Source of the DNA: Sepiola atlantica
Taxonomy: Eukaryota > Mollusca > Cephalopoda > Sepiida > Sepiolidae
Direction: 5' to 3'
Assembly: GCA_963556195.1 (NCBI GenBank)
Contig: OY744551.1
Span: forward strand, 12,527,596 to 12,591,595
DNA length: 64,000 nt
Made by a program: the position numbers and the translations under genes. The stretch's first letter is position 1. Each line of letters opens with the position of its first letter. Below the pieces are notes generated by a model. The model saw nothing but the letters and a program-made list of their open reading frames with translations, ran no database searches and had not been told where the DNA came from. Below are positions 43,495 to 56,789 of this stretch, piece after piece.

Positions 43495-44274
43495 CTAGCA
43501 GGGGTACCCGGCGTTGCCCGGGGCTCTCCCTCCTCCTCTCCGCAAGCAAAATAGGATATTGAGCACTTTTCTCCCGGACAACGCCGAGTATTTAGATAAT
43601 CAATAAGGCCTCCAGAGCACTATTAAAATCACTTTTACCGATTCCCCCTCCTTTTCATCTGCACAATAGTCCGAAGAGAAACGTAGATGGCGTTAAAATA
43701 TTATACAAACCTATCACAACAGTAGCTCTATCTAGGACATTTAGCACTTTTCTCCCGGACAACGCCGAAGCGTCTGTACTGCAGGATGAAGATGTTGATA
43801 ATCCCCCCACCCGCCCAAAAAACTCTCCCCCCTCCCCCAAAGAATTATTTTTAATTTACAAGAAATAAGTTTAGGTTGCTAGGTGCGGATGTGATTGAGC
43901 AACCCTTGTTTCACTGTTATTGATACGTACGGACAGAAGTTATGGGATGACCTGATACAACCGGACATAATTTAGGGCAAGACCGGATACATCTGGCAAG
44001 GAAGTATGGGGGATGTTACATTACATTGGCTGATATCCAAATTACTAGTAAATAACATTGAAATAGCTTTAAAAAACCAGACCCGCCGCCGAAGACTGGC
44101 CCCGTTGACCCCCAGCAATTTTTTTTTTGTCGTAATTTTGAGATATTATGCTCCCAGGTGTCGTCCGATCCTAAAGATGTCGACTTGTTGACAGTTTGCC
44201 AAGTAGTTTTTGAGGAGTAGCTGGACAGACAGACAGACAGACAGACAGACAACTACCCTTTATATATAATAGAT
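43495..44274 (+). mobile_element. dispersed element, copy 2
   Basis: Head ctagcaggggtacccggcgt; tail (gaca)n followed by aactaccctttatatataat. It directly abuts copy 1 and lacks the minisatellite. Confidence 0.65.
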
Positions 44275-46820
44275 AATCTATTTATACTGACATATAAAAT
44301 AATTGTCAGCTTTTTTATTGTTCTATGCATTGTAACAATTTTAATATTTATAATAAACTAGCAGGGGTACCCGGCGTTGCCCGGGACTTTACCTCCTCCT
44401 CTCCACAAGCAAAATAGGATATTGAGCACTTTTATCCCGGACAACGCCGAGAATTTAGAAAATCAAGAAGCACTACTAAAATCACTTTTACCGATCCCCC
44501 CCTCCTTTTCATTTGCACAATAGTCCGAAGAGAAACGTAGATATCACTACAGTAGCTTTATCTAGGACATTTAGCACTTTTCTCCCCGACAACGCTGAAG
44601 CGTCTGGGTCCTATATTGAAGAAGCCCCCCTCCCCGATGCTGGGTCCTATACTTTAGAAGCACCCCTGGTCCCTATATTGTAGAAGCACCCCTGGCCCCT
44701 ATACTGTAGAAGCACCCCTGGTCCATATACTGCAGAAGCACCACCTCGCCCCCGGTCCCTATACTTCAGAAGCCTCCTGGTCCTATATTGAATAAGTACC
44801 TACGATGCCTGTACTGCAGGATGAAGATGTTGATATTTTTTTATATTGTAACAATTTTAATGTTTAACAAATAAATAATCTATTTATCTTTACCTTAAAA
44901 ATAATTGTCAGCTTTTTAATTTGTATTTATATTGTAACAATTTTTATATATTAAAAATAAATAATCTTTTTATCGTTACCTTAAAATAATTGTTAGCTTT
45001 TTAATTTGTATTCATATTGTAACAATTTTTATATATTAAAAATAAATCATTAATTTATTTCTATTTTAAAAATAATTGTATGCTTTTTAATTAGTCTATA
45101 TATTGTAACAATTTAAGTATTTAAATAATAAATAATCATTTCATGCTAACATTAAAACTTATTGTCAGCTTTGTAATTTGTCTTCATATTGTAACAATTT
45201 TAATATTTTAAAAATAAATAATCTCTATATTCTAACTTTAAAAATAACTGTAAACCTTCTACATTTGTCTATATTTTGTAATAATTTTAATATTATTACA
45301 AAAAATAATCTATTTTTGCTAATATTAAAATAATGTGTCGATTTTAAAAAATTTTTATATATTATAACAAGTTTAATATTTAAAAAATAAATAATTTTTT
45401 TATTCTAAACTTAAAAATAATTGCCGACTTTTTAATCTGTCTATATATTGTAACAAATTTAATATTTTAAAAATAAATAATCTTTATATTCTAACTTTAA
45501 AAATAACTGTAAACCTTCTACATTTGTCTATATTTTGTAATAATTTTAATATTATTACAAAAAATAATCTATTTTTGCTAATATTAAAATAATGTGTCGA
45601 TTTTTTAAAATTTGTTTATATATTATAATAAGTTTAATATTTAAAAAATAAATATTTTTTTTAATTCTAAACTTAAAAATAATTGACGACTTTTTAATCT
45701 GTCTATATATTGTAACAAATTTAATATTTTAAAAATTCATATTCTATTTATTCTAAACTTAAAAATTATTGTCAGCGTTACAATTTTTCTTTATATTGCA
45801 ACTATTTTAATGTTTAATAATGATTTATCTATTTAGTGTTACCTTAAAATTAACTGTCACTTTTTAAATTTGTCTATGTAACCATTTAAATATTTAAAAA
45901 AATAAATAATCTATATATGTTAAACTTGAAAATAATTGTCAGCTTTATAAATTTTCTTTATATTACAACAATTTTAATATGCACAAATAATTTATCTATT
46001 TATTCTTACCTTAAAATTAACTATCTTTTTTAATATTGTAACAATTGTAATACAAAAAGTAAATAATCTATCTATTCTCAAGTAATTGCCAACTTGATAT
46101 TTTCTTTTTATATTGCAACAATTTCAATATTCAAAAATAATTTATCTATTTTTTCTAAACTTTAAAATTAACTGTCATTTTAAAATTTGTTTATATGTTG
46201 TAACAATCGTAATATTTTTAAAATAAATAATGTATTTATTCTTACCTTCAAATTAACTGTCACGTTTTAAATTTGTCTATATATTGTAACAATTTTACTA
46301 TTTTTAAAATAAATGATCTATTTATTTTAACATTAAAATAAGCTGTCACTTTTTAAATTTGTCTATATATTGCAACAATTTTACTATTTTTAAAATGAAT
46401 AATCAATTTATTATCAACTTAAAATTAACTATCACTTTTAGAAAATTAGTTTATATATTATTACAATTTTAATATTTAAGAAATAATTTATTTATTCTTA
46501 CCTTCAAATCAACTGTCAGCTTTATATTTTTGTTTTAAATTGCAACAATTATAACATTAAAAATACTTAATCAACTTATTCTTACCTTTAAATTAATTAT
46601 CATTATTTATATTTATCTATATATTGTAACAATTTTAATATTTGAAAAATAAATAATCTATTTATTCTTACCTTCAAATCAACTGTCAGCTTTATATTTT
46701 TGTTTTATATGGCAACAATTATAATATTTAAAATACTTTATCTACTTATTTTTACTTTTAAATCAATTGTCATTATTTATATTTGTCTATATATTGTAAC
46801 AATTTTAATATTTAAAAAAT
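44275..46820. repeat. 84-bp-type satellite, part 2 (diverged)
   Basis: Continuation of the AT-rich satellite with units such as ttgtaacaattttaatattt and aataatctatttatt. Less regular than part 1. It includes a local duplication at about 45240-45500. It is interrupted at 44358-44833. Confidence 0.85.
44358..44833 (+). mobile_element. dispersed element, copy 3 (truncated)
   Basis: Has the same head as copies 1 and 2 but no tail; ends in gcaggatgaagatgttgata, an internal block of copy 2 (43788-43801). Contains a short tata.tgnagaagcacccctgg tandem stretch. The satellite sequence just before it matches that before copy 1. Confidence 0.6.
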
Positions 46821-47099
46821 TCATAATTTCAAATGCCCGGTCTTCCTGTTCTGCACATCGTCTAGTCGCACTGTAAAATTGTAACGTAGATTTAGTACAC
46901 TTAAAGACTACCCAATCGCTATATTGTTCTGCGTCCTGGGTATTACATTAAAAGACATTAGAACCTTCTGGCGCTACCAAGTCAGGCTGTCTTAAGTTAT
47001 GACTTCCTGACTCAAAATTCACCAAACATTGATTGTTTATTGTTTTTCGCTTTTCAAAACTCAATAATGTTCTGCAAAATTCAAACCGAAAAACAACAA

Positions 47100-47740
47100 T
47101 TTCTCTTCTCTTCTTCCCTCTTCCCTCTCCCCATCATCTTTTCACTTAAGCAAGCACCATGAATAGTTGCTATAACATATAAAGAACTTAGAGCGTGGAA
47201 ACCTTCGCCTAAATAATCGGATTCGGCATTGAATGACCTGAAAGGGGTAGATATGCCGTGAAACAAAAACAACCGAATCAAAAACAATGATTAAACTTAA
47301 GTTATCGATTTCCTGGCTCAAAATGCACCAAATATCGATGTTTCATTGTTTTGTGTCCTTTGCAAAAGTCAATCATGTTCTACACAATCAAAAACCAAAA
47401 CAGCAATTTACCTAAAACCTCTCTTCTTTCATCTGCCTTTTTCCTTCCCCTCCCTTTCACCCAACCAACCACTATGAATAAATACTTAAGCATATAAAGC
47501 ACTTGAAGCATAAAGTCCTTAACAAAAATGACCGGATTCAGCATTGAATAACCTGAATAGGGTTGATGTGCCGTAAAAAAAAAACAACCGAACCAAAAAA
47601 CAATGATTAAAAATTTGAACATATAAAGACCTTGAAGCATAACAACCCACACCAAAATTACCAGATTCGGTGCTTAATAACCTGAAGAAGGTTGATATGC
47701 CGAGAAACAAAACAATCAAACCAAACCTACACTAAAACCC
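47100..47740. repeat. cluster of ~115-bp dispersed repeats
   Basis: Three units with gattcggcattgaataacct, a gggttgatatgccgta-like block and an A-rich aacaaccgaacca end, between the 84-bp and 98-bp satellites. Same family as 20475. Confidence 0.7.
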
Positions 47741-47744
47741 AAAT

Positions 47745-50700
47745 GATCGAAACATTCTCTCTAAAATCTGTCTGCCTGTTCTGCACATGTTTTAGTGGAA
47801 CTGTAAAATCGAAAGGTTGATTTACGAAGCTAAAACCCAAATCATCGAAATATTCTCTCTAAAAATTGTCTGCCTTTTCTGCACATGTTCTAGTTGCACT
47901 GTAAAATTGAAAGGTTTATTTATGACCCTGAAACTCAAATAATCGAAACATTCTATCTAAAGAACTGTCAACCTGGTCTGCACATGTTATAGTCGCACTG
48001 TTAAATTGAAAGGTTTATTTATGACACTACACTCAAATCATCGAAACATTCTCTCTAAAGAACTGTTGTCTGTTCTGCACATGTTCTAGTCGAACTGTAA
48101 AATCAAAAGGTTGATTTATGGAGCTAAAACCCAAATCATCGTCTAATTCTCTCTAAAAAAATGTCTGCCTGTTTTGCACATGTTCTAGTCGCACTGTAAA
48201 ATTGAAAGGTTTATTTATGACCCTAAAACTCAAATAATCGAAACATTCTATCTAAAGAACTGTCTCCCTGTTCTGCACATGTTCTAGTCGCACTGTAAAA
48301 TCGAAATGTTGATTTAGGAAGCTAAAACTCAAATCATCGAAATATTTTCTCTAAAGAACTCTCTGCTTGTTCTGCACATGTTCTAGTTGCACTGTAAAAT
48401 CGAAAGGGTGATTTAGACAACTAAAACCTTAATCATTGAAATATTCTCTCTAAATAACTGTCAACCTGGTCTGCACATGTTCTAGTCGCACTGTTAAATT
48501 GAAAGGTTTATTTATGACACTAAAACTCAAATCATCGCAACATTCTCTCTAAAGAACTGTTGTCTGTTCTGCACATGTTCTAGTCGAACTGAAAAATCGA
48601 AAAGTTTATTTATGGAGCTAAAACCCAAATCATCAAAACCTTCTCTCTAAAGAAGTGTCTGCCTGTTCTGCACATGTTCTAGTCGCACTGTAAACTTGAA
48701 TAATTTATTTATGACACTAAAACCTTAATCATCGAAATATTCTCTCTAAAGAACTGTCTGCCTGTTCTGCACATGTTTTAGTTGAACTGTAAAATCGAAA
48801 GTTTTATTTAGGACGCTAAAACTAAAATAATAGAAATATTCTTACTAAAGAACTGTCTACCTGTTCTGCACATGTTCTCGTCGCACTGTACAATCGAAAG
48901 TTTTATTTAGGTAGCTAAAACTGAAATCATCGAAATATTATCTAAAAAGAACTGTCTGCCTGTTCTGCACATGTTCTAGTCGCACTGTAAAATCGAAAAG
49001 TTTATTTAGGAAGCTAAAACTCAAATCATCGAAACATTATCTCAAAAGACTGTCTGCCTGTTCTGCACATGTTCTAGTCGCACTGTAAAATCGAAAAGTG
49101 TATTTAGGAAGCTAAAACTCAAATCATCGAAACATTATCTCAAAAGACTGTCTGCCTGTTCTGCACATGTTCTAGTCGCACTGTAAAATCGAAAAGTGTA
49201 TTTAGGAAGCTAAAACTCAAATCATCAGAACATTATCTCAAAAGACTGTCTGCCTGTTCTGCACATGTTCTAGTCGCACTGTAAAATCGAAAAGTGTATT
49301 TAGGAAGCTAAAACTCAAATCATCGAAACATTATCTCAAAAGACTGTCTGCCTGTTCTGCACATGTTCTAGTCGCACTGTAAAATCGAAAAGTGTATTTA
49401 GGAAGCTAAAACTCAAATCATCGAAACATTATCTCAAAAGACTGTCTGCCTGTTCTGCACATGTTCTAGTCGCACTGTAAAATCGAAAAGTGTATTTAGG
49501 AAGCTAAAACTCAAATCATCGAAACATTATCTCAAAAGACTGTCTGCCTGTTCTGCACATGTTCTAGTCGCACTGTAAAATCGAAAAGTGTATTTAGGAA
49601 GCTAAAACTCAAATCATCGAAACATTATCTCAAAAGACTGTCTGCCTGTTCTGCACATGTTCTAGTCGCACTGTAAAATCGAAAAGTGTATTTAGGAAGC
49701 TAAAACTCAAATCATCGAAACATTATCTCAAAAGACTGTCTGCCTGTTCTGCACATGTTCTAGTCGCACTGTAAAATCGAAAAGTGTATTTAGGAAGCTA
49801 AAACTCAAATCACCGAAACATTATCTCTAAAGACTGTCTGCCTGTTCTGCACATGTTCAAGTCGCACTGTAAAATCGAAAAGTTTATTTAGGAAGCTAAA
49901 ACTGAAATCATCGAAATATTATCTAAAAAGAACTGTCTGCCTGTTCTGCACATGTTCTAGTCGCACTGTAAAATCGAAAAGTTTATTTAGGAAGCTAAAA
50001 CTCAAATCATCGAAACATTATCTCAAAAGACTGTCTGCCTGTTCTACACATGTTCTAGTCGCACTGTAAAATCGAAAAGTTGATTTAGGAAGCTAAAACT
50101 CAAATCACCGAAACATTATCTCTAAAGAACTGTCTGCCTGTTCTGCACATGTTCAAGTCGCACTGTAAAATCGAAAAGTTTATTTAGGAAGCTAAAACTC
50201 AAATCATCTAAATATTATCTAAAAAGAACTGTCTGCTTGTTCTGCACATGTTCTAGTTGCACTGTAAAATCGAAAGGTTGATTTAGGAAACTAAAACTCA
50301 AATCATCGAAACATTATCTCTAAAGAACTGTCTGCCTGTTCTGCACATGTTCTAGTCGCACTGTAAAATCGAAAGTTTTATTTAGGTAGCTAAATCTGAA
50401 ATCATCGAAATATTATCTAAAAAGAACTGTCTGCTTGTTCTGCACCTGTTCTAGCTGCACTGTAAAATCGAAAAGTTAATTTAGGAAGCTAAAACTCAAA
50501 TCATCGAAACATTATCTCTAAAGAACTGTCTGCTTGTTCTGCACATGTTCAAGTCGAACTGTAAAATCGAAAGGTTGATTTAGGAAGCTAAAACTCAAAT
50601 CAGCGAAACATTATCTCTAAAGAACTGTCTGCCTGTTCTGCACATGTTCTAGTCGCACTGTAAAATCGAAAGGTTGATTTAGGAAGCCTAAACTCAAATC

Positions 50701-53700
50701 ATCGAAACATTATCGCAAAAGAACTGTCTTCCTGTTCAGCACATGTTCTAGTCGCAATGAAAAATCCAAAGTTTTATTTAGGTAGCTAACACTCAAATCA
50801 TCGAAATATTATCTAAAAAGAACTGTCTGCTTGTTCTGCACATGTTCTAGTCGAACTGTAAAATCGAAAGGTTGATTCAGAAAACTAAAACCTTAATCAT
50901 TGAAATATCCTATCTAAAGAACTGTCAACCTGGTCTGCACATGTTCTAGTCGCACTGTTAAATTGAAAGGTTTATTTATGACACTAAAACTCAAATCATC
51001 GAAACATTCTCTCTAAAGAACTGTTGTCTGTTCTGCACATGTTCTAGTCGAACTGTAAAATCAAAAGGTTGATTTATGGAGCTAAAACCCAAATCATCGT
51101 CTAATTCTCTCTAAAAAAATGTCTGCCTGTTTTGCACATGTTCTAGTCGCACTGTAAAATTGAAAGGTTTATTTATGACCCTAAAACTCAAATAATCGAA
51201 ACATTCTATCTAAAGAACTGTCTCCCTGTTCTGCACATGTTCTAGTCGCACTGTAAAATCGAAATGTTGATTTAGGAAGCTAAAACTCAAATCATCGAAA
51301 TATGTTCTCTAAAGAACTCTCTGCTTGTTCTGCACATGTTCTAGTTGCACTGTAAAATCGAAAGGGTGATTTAGACAACTAAAACCTTAATCATTGAAAT
51401 ATTCTCTCTAAATAACTGTCAACCTGGTCTGCACATGTTCTAGTCGCACTGTTAAATTGAAAGGTTTATTTATGACACTAAAACTCAAATCATCGCAACA
51501 TTCTCTCTAAAGAACTGTTGTCTGTTCTGCACATGTTCTAGTCGAACTGAAAAATCGAAAAGTTTATTTATGGAGCTAAAACCCAAATCATCAAAACCTT
51601 CTCTCTAAAGAAGTGTCTGCCTGTTCTGCACATGTTCTAGTCGCACTGTAAACTTGAATAATTTATTTATGACACTAAAACCTTAATCATCGAAATATTC
51701 TCTCTAAAGAACTGTCTGCCTGTTCTGCACATGTTTTAGTTGAACTGTAAAATCGAAAGTTTTATTTAGGACGCTAAAACTAAAATAATAGAAATATTCT
51801 TACTAAAGAACTGTCTACCTGTTCTGCACATGTTCTCGTCGCACTGTACAATCGAAAGTTTTATTTAGGTAGCTAAAACTGAAATCATCGAAATATTATC
51901 TAAAAAGAACTGTCTGCCTGTTCTGCACATGTTCTAGTCGCACTGTAAAATCGAAAAGTTTATTTAGGAAGCTAAAACTCAAATCATCGAAACATTATCT
52001 CAAAAGACTGTCTGCCTGTTCTGCACATGTTCTAGTCGCACTGTAAAATCGAAAAGTGTATTTAGGAAGCTAAAACTCAAATCATCGAAACATTATCTCA
52101 AAAGACTGTCTGCCTGTTCTGCACATGTTCTAGTCGCACTGTAAAATCGAAAAGTGTATTTAGGAAGCTAAAACTCAAATCATCGAAACATTATCTCAAA
52201 AGACTGTCTGCCTGTTCTGCACATGTTCTAGTCGCACTGTAAAATCGAAAAGTGTATTTAGGAAGCTAAAACTCAAATCATCGAAACATTATCTCAAAAG
52301 ACTGTCTGCCTGTTCTGCACATGTTCTAGTCGCACTGTAAAATCGAAAAGTGTATTTAGGGAGCTAAAACTCAAATCATCGAAACATTATCTCAAAAGAC
52401 TGTCTGCCTGTTCTGCACATGTTCTAGTCGCACTGTAAAATCGAAAAGTGTATTTAGGAAGCTAAAACTCAAATCATCGAAACATTATCTCAAAAGACTG
52501 TCTGCCTGTTCTGCACATGTTCTAGTCGCACTGTAAAATCGAAAAGTGTATTTAGGAAGCTAAAACTCAAATCATCGAAACATTATCTCAAAAGACTGTC
52601 TGCCTGTTCTGCACATGTTCTAGTCGCACTGTAAAATCGAAAAGTGTATTTAGGAAGCTAAAACTCAAATCATCGAAACATTATCTCAAAAGACTGTCTG
52701 CCTGTTCTGCACATGTTCTAGTCGCACTGTAAAATCGAAAAGTGTATTTAGGAAGCTAAAACTCAAATCACCGAAACATTATCTCTAAAGACTGTCTGCC
52801 TGTTCTGCACATGTTCAAGTCGCACTGTAAAATCGAAAAGTTTATTTAGGAAGCTAAAACTGAAATCATCGAAATATTATCTAAAAAGAACTGTCTGCCT
52901 GTTCTGCACATGTTCTAGTCGCACTGTAAAATCGAAAAGTTTATTTAGGAAGCTAAAACTCAAATCATCGAAACATTATCTCAAAAGACTGTCTGCCTGT
53001 TCTGCACATGTTCTAGTCGCACTGTAAAATCGAAAAGTTGATTTAGGAAGCTAAAACTCAAATCACCGAAACATTATCTCTAAAGAACTGTCTGCCTGTT
53101 CTGCACATGTTCAAGTCGCACTGTAAAATCGAAAAGTTTATTTAGGAAGCTAAAACTCAAATCATCTAAATATTATCTAAAAAGAACTGTCTGCTTGTTC
53201 TGCACATGTTCTAGTTGCACTGTAAAATCGAAAGGTTGATTTAGGAAACTAAAACTCAAATCATCGAAACATTATCTCTAAAGAACTGTCTGCCTGTTCT
53301 GCACATGTTCTAGTCGCACTGTAAAATCGAAAGTTTTATTTAGGTAGCTAAATCTGAAATCATCGAAATATTATCTAAAAAGAACTGTCTGCTTGTTCTG
53401 CACCTGTTCTAGCTGCACTGTAAAATCGAAAAGTTAATTTAGGAAGCTAAAACTCAAATCATCGAAACATTATCTCTAAAGAACTGTCTGCTTGTTCTGC
53501 ACATGTTCAAGTCGAACTGTAAAATCGAAAGGTTGATTTAGGAAGCTAAAACTCAAATCATCGCAATATTATCTCTAAAGAACTGTCTGCCTGTTCTGCA
53601 CATGTTCTAGTCGCACTGTAAAATCGAAAGGTTGATTTAGGAAGCCAAAACTCAAATCATCGAAACATTATCGCAAAAGAACTGTCTTCCTGTTCAGCAC

Positions 53701-54470
53701 ATGTTCTAGTCGCACTGAAAAATCCAAAGTTTTATTTAGGTAGCTAACACTCAAATCATCGCAATATTATCTAAAAAGAACTGTCTGCTTGTTCTGCACA
53801 TGTTCTAGTCGAACTGTAAAATCGAAAGGTTGATTCAGGAAACTAAAACCTTAATCATTGAAATATCCTATCTAAAGAACTGTCAACCTGGTCTGCACAT
53901 GTTCTAGTCGCACTGTTAAATTGAAAGGTTTATTTATGACACTAAAACTCAAATCATCGAAACATTCTCTCTAACGAACTGTTGTATGTTCTGCACATGT
54001 TCTTGTCGAACTGTAAAATCGAAAGGTTGATTTATTAAGCTAAAACCCAAATCATCGTTTAATTCTCTCTAAAACAATGTCTGCCTGTTTTGCACATGTT
54101 CTAGTCGCACTGTAAAATCGAAAAGTTCATTTAGGAAGCTAAAACTCAAATCATCGAAACATTATCTCAAAAGACTGTCTGCCTGTTCTGCACATGTTCT
54201 AGTCGCACTGTAAAATCGAAAAGTTCATTTAGGAAGCTAAAACTCAAATCATCGAAACATTATCTCTAAATACTGTCTGCCTGTTCTGCGCATGTTCTAG
54301 TCGCACTGTAAAATCGAAAGGTTGATTTAGGAAGCTAAAACTCAAATCATCGAAACATTATCCCAAATAAACGTCTGCCTGTTCAGCACATGTTCTAGTC
54401 GCACTGTAAAATCGAAAAGTTTATTTAGGAAGCTAAAACCCAAATCATCGAAATATTCTCACCAAATTAC
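47745..54470. repeat. 98-bp satellite with ~2.96-kb higher-order repeat
   Basis: About 68 units of 98-100 bp, each with gtctgcctgttctgcacatg, a ttctagtcgcactgtaaaat block and aaactcaaatcatcgaaaca. Units at 49048-49800 and 52000-52790 are almost identical. A distinctive ctgtcaacctggtctgcac variant recurs at 47971, 50928 and 53886, giving a higher-order period of 2,957-2,958 bp. There is no open reading frame. Confidence 0.96.
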
Positions 54471-54629
54471 AGCTTCTTTACGGTAGTATATGAATAATTA
54501 GAATAAGAGTTGTAAATATAAATTTTAGGAACATTATATCTACATTTTCCTATAAAAAGTAGAAACTATAGTGTTGACAAACTGTTCTACTTAGTAAATT
54601 ATTTTTACCCGCCTTCTTCTATTATATAT

Positions 54630-54789
54630 ATATATATATGATTATTTTTATTTACACAGGCATGTACAAAATCTGCGGCACTGGCATGTCGATGTTATCG
54701 ATCAACAGCTATTATAATCTGAGATCTCATCAGGTAGAGTTAGAATCCGATCATAAACTTAGATCATGTTTGGGTTCTTGCCAAATATC

Positions 54790-54790
<1 letters not shown>
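54630..54790 (-). repeat. dispersed CTGATGA-bearing repeat
   Basis: On the minus strand starts cctgatgagatctcag and continues with gataacatcgacatgcc to a (TA)n end. Relatives at 62190-62310 (+ strand orientation of the complement), 62840-62960 and 62985-63115. No GAAA core is seen. Confidence 0.6.

Positions 54791-54793
<3 letters not shown>

Positions 54794-54843
<50 letters not shown>
54794..54843. repeat. (TA)n microsatellite
   Basis: About 25 TA units at the right end of the preceding repeat. Confidence 0.95.
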
Positions 54844-54847
<4 letters not shown>

Positions 54848-55354
54848 AACATCATGTACACTATAGTTATTCAGAGAAATAATCAACATTTTATTGAATA
54901 AAACGCTTTATTTAAAGACAATTGTTTATGCTAATTTAAAGAAGACATGTGTTCATAATATACACTATATCACTGATATCCATGAGAAGGTTTTATCAGT
55001 GTATAATATTCAACAGTGAGACTGTAAAATAAAAATGAATCTAAAATTAATGTAATTTACACATATTTACTTTTCAGTCAAAATGTCAGAAGGAAATCGT
55101 ATTTAACTCTTTTTTGTGTATAAATGTCCATGTTTTATTGTAATCATGATATATGTTTTTTCTTAGTGTAAAGTTTAATGTTTGATCGACAAAAAACACA
55201 TTTAAAAGTCAACATACAATGACTAATTATTGATCACAAACCGCAATTCTCCATATTTGAACTTTTTTCTTCTTACTTTCTTCCTTTTTTTCATTTTATC
55301 TTTAACGTATAGGCAATAAAATCCACGAAATAACTTTTCGTTAATCTCATACAG

Positions 55355-55474
55355 ATCAACTTCCGGTAAAACTATAATATCAACTTCCGGTAAAACTATA
55401 ATATCAACTTCCGGTGAAACCATAATATCAACGTCCGGTGAAACTGTAATATCAACTACCGGTGTAACCAGAAT
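55355..55474. repeat. 24-bp x5 tandem repeat
   Basis: Units of atcaacttccggtaaaacta plus taat, with C/G changes in later copies, ending 860 bp upstream of the gene C start. Confidence 0.9.
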
Positions 55475-55574
55475 ATATTCATGATAAACAATTTTTTAGA
55501 TTTGTCTTTCTAATTTTTACACCAATTGACTAAGTCAAATTTTTATGAGATCAAAGTGTAGTATCTGTTCTGAT

Positions 55575-55840
55575 TGCTACTAAAACCCTTAGACCAATAT
55601 CATATTGGCCTTCGTCCTGGATTTCGCCGGTCTTAACGTTTGTCCTGTGAAGATCTAGAAGGGTAACCTTCAAAACATTTCTTTCTCACCCTTTGAGAAG
55701 GGCTTGGGTTATTGCTAATTTTGAGAAATGCCGACGGGGCTGCTCAGGTATTTTTCGCAGGTCATAGTGTTCATCCTCTAGGGCTTTTCAATCCCACTTC
55801 CAACCTTGTGTCACATCTTACTGTTGTAGGAGGGAAAGAA
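55575..55840 (+). repeat. dispersed repeat upstream of gene C
   Basis: Second copy of the repeat at 36150-36440 (gccgacggggctgctcagg and ccttgtgtcacatcttac). It ends about 380 bp before the AP-1 site. Confidence 0.65.
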
Positions 55841-56219
55841 AAGAAAACTAAGTCAAAGTAATTAAAACGATTAACATATTTCAATTGCAAACTTAAAACA
55901 ATGATGTAACTTGACAATAAACTGCAGTAATATCCGACATCTTTTATTACAAATTATTGTCAATTCTTTGAAAAAAATAACAAAACCAACGAACTTAAAT
56001 AAAATGAAAATCGTTTAATTTAATTCAGAACATTCGGAAGAAATCCATTTTGAATTAAACCGAAGCAGAAGAAACGAGTTTCGTAATAAAGTTCTGTGAT
56101 TCATTGTACCCATGTGCACTCTTACACAATTAAAGTCTGCAATGCAATCAGCAAGTGCTAAATGTTTAATAGGTGTCCTTCGACAAGAAAACACCGTGTG
56201 TAACAAGCTTGTTAATCTA

Positions 56220-56226
56220 TGACTCA
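56220..56226 (+). promoter_or_regulatory. AP-1 site of gene C
   Basis: A perfect TGACTCA lies 8 bases upstream of the TATA box. Squid S-crystallin promoters are known to depend on an AP-1/antioxidant-response-like element close to the TATA box, so position and sequence both fit. Confidence 0.75.
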
Positions 56227-56234
56227 AAACAGAC

Positions 56235-56240
56235 TATAAA
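56235..56240 (+). promoter_or_regulatory. TATA box of gene C
   Basis: TATAAA 100 nt upstream of the ATG, closely matching the 102 nt spacing in gene B. Confidence 0.78.
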
Positions 56241-56334
56241 TTCACATGTTTCTCCCCTTTACATTCAGACAAAAGTCAGAGTCGAACCTCAACGTTTCTC
56301 TCCAAGTCTGTGAAACACCAACGATCCTCTCACC

Positions 56335-56467
56335 ATGCCTAACTACACCCTGTACTACTTCAATGGCCGCGGCCGTGCCGAGATCCTTCGTATGATGATG
56401 GCCGCTGCCGGCGTCAAATACATGGACAAGAGGTTTGAATTCAACGAATGGGACAAATACAGGAACG
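56335..56467 (+). CDS. gene C exon 1 (start codon)
   Basis: The exon has 44 codons plus one base, with ATG after ctctcacc and donor ACG|gtaagaa. The only residue change from gene B exon 1 is Phe22 to Met. Confidence 0.96.
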
Positions 56468-56591
56468 GTAAGAAATTTAGTTTTCTCTCCTAATTATCGC
56501 ATGTGTTTAAATATTAATAATGAACACATTAAATATATGGGGGCATAAGTAGATCTCGCTCACTTATACCCCCCGTCCCTTTCTCTCTCTT

Positions 56592-56676
<85 letters not shown>

Positions 56677-56789
56677 CTAGCAAGCAACACATAAGCGTCT
56701 ATGTTTCATTCTTGCAGTAATTCATTAAACAAATTATCAGGCATTTAGCCTGATGATTTCCTGCCGGAATGAAATTTTGTAGCTTACAT

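Noticed and set aside
47745..54470. Regular repeats resembling a CRISPR array
   Set aside because: Units are contiguous 98-mers without unique spacers, in animal DNA; it is a satellite.
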